From a virus: a DNA stretch of 64,000 nucleotides. This document shows positions 63,965-64,000 of the stretch, piece by piece. Position 1 is the first letter of the stretch; the number at the start of each line of letters is the position of its first letter. A model generated the notes under the pieces. That model did no database searches. It saw nothing but the letters and a program-made list of their open reading frames with translations, and was not told the DNA's origin. The DNA is taken from positions 62,001 through 126,000 of IMG/VR virus record IMGVR_UViG_3300028558_000001. The stretch is one strand, 5' to 3'. The position numbers were made by a program, and so were the translations under genes.

Positions 63965-63973
63965 TTATCCACA
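63965..63973 (+). other. DnaA-box-like TTATCCACA in an intergenic stretch
   Basis: TTATCCACA matches the high-affinity host DnaA box. It lies in the noncoding sequence 63854-64000, beside an inverted repeat (ACAGTG at 63971-63976, CACTGT at 63987-63992). A single box could be chance. Confidence 0.3.
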
Positions 63974-64000
63974 GTGTCTTTTATGTCACTGTAAAATGGT

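Noticed and set aside
1-64000. CRISPR arrays, insertion sequences, integrase or attachment sites
   Set aside because: No regularly spaced repeats, transposase motifs or recombinase motifs were seen on either strand.

Overview
This window is a 64 kb piece of an AT-rich tailed-phage genome of the T4 superfamily (contractile-tail myovirus). The diagnosis rests on many T4-type proteins in recognisable order: neck proteins 13 and 14, baseplate proteins 48, 53, 27-like, 5-like, 25, 6, 7-like, 8-like and 26, head-completion protein 4, primase 61, the block 33-59-32, helicase 41, UvsX and polymerase 43. Several traits resemble cyanophage-like relatives more than coliphage T4: the order 43-uvsX-41, a gp32 without cysteines, a B12-dependent ribonucleotide reductase, PhoH, a gp5 without lysozyme and a DUF4815 structural protein. 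A two-gene spanin set and a periplasmic export signal imply a Gram-negative host. The sequence alone does not name the host.

Layout. 1-24.5 kb (minus strand) is the late tail module, transcribed 48 > 53 > 27-like > 5 (OB part) > 5 (needle part) > 25 > 6 > 7-like > 8-like > DUF4815 protein > small protein > S74 tail fibre > glycine-rich adhesin > accessory protein > M15 endolysin > 13 > homing endonuclease > 14 (cut by the window edge). 24.5-28.9 kb has gene 4 and a gene 2-like protein on the plus strand around a minus-strand Nudix/NrdJ cluster. 29-47.8 kb is a dense plus-strand block: primase, ThyA, DHFR, GIY-YIG protein, glycosyltransferase, RNase H, PhoH, PD-(D/E)XK nuclease, YqeY, phosphoesterase, methyltransferase-like protein, nucleotidyltransferase, glutaredoxin, five tRNAs, metallopeptidase, gp33, gp59, gp32 and an exported protein. 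47.8-54.3 kb (minus) holds a second late block (tape-measure/transglycosylase candidate, gp26, tail-tube-like protein and small virion proteins). 54.4-62.1 kb (minus) holds a solo HicA, gp41, UvsX, a macro-domain protein and DNA polymerase. 62.2-62.8 kb (plus) is the spanin pair, and the last kilobase has small minus-strand genes of unknown function.

Regulation. Two promoter classes can be read. One is a T4 late-type octamer (TATAAATA and one-base variants), 18-37 bases before many late genes; the phage encodes the gp33 coactivator that such promoters need. The other is strong host-type sigma-70 promoters (TTGACA, 17 bases, TATAAT). Four are exact consensus, and most lie inside the 3' part of the preceding gene, including those ahead of the tRNA cluster and gene 32. 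Three ACAAACATA repeats and a hairpin in front of gene 32 look like an autogenous translational operator. UUG start codons are unusually common in the plus-strand block.

Nine genes shorter than about 60 codons, or starting inside a longer frame, were found by reading the gaps. No intergenic stretch over 300 bases lacks a feature. I found no CRISPR array, insertion sequence or integrase.
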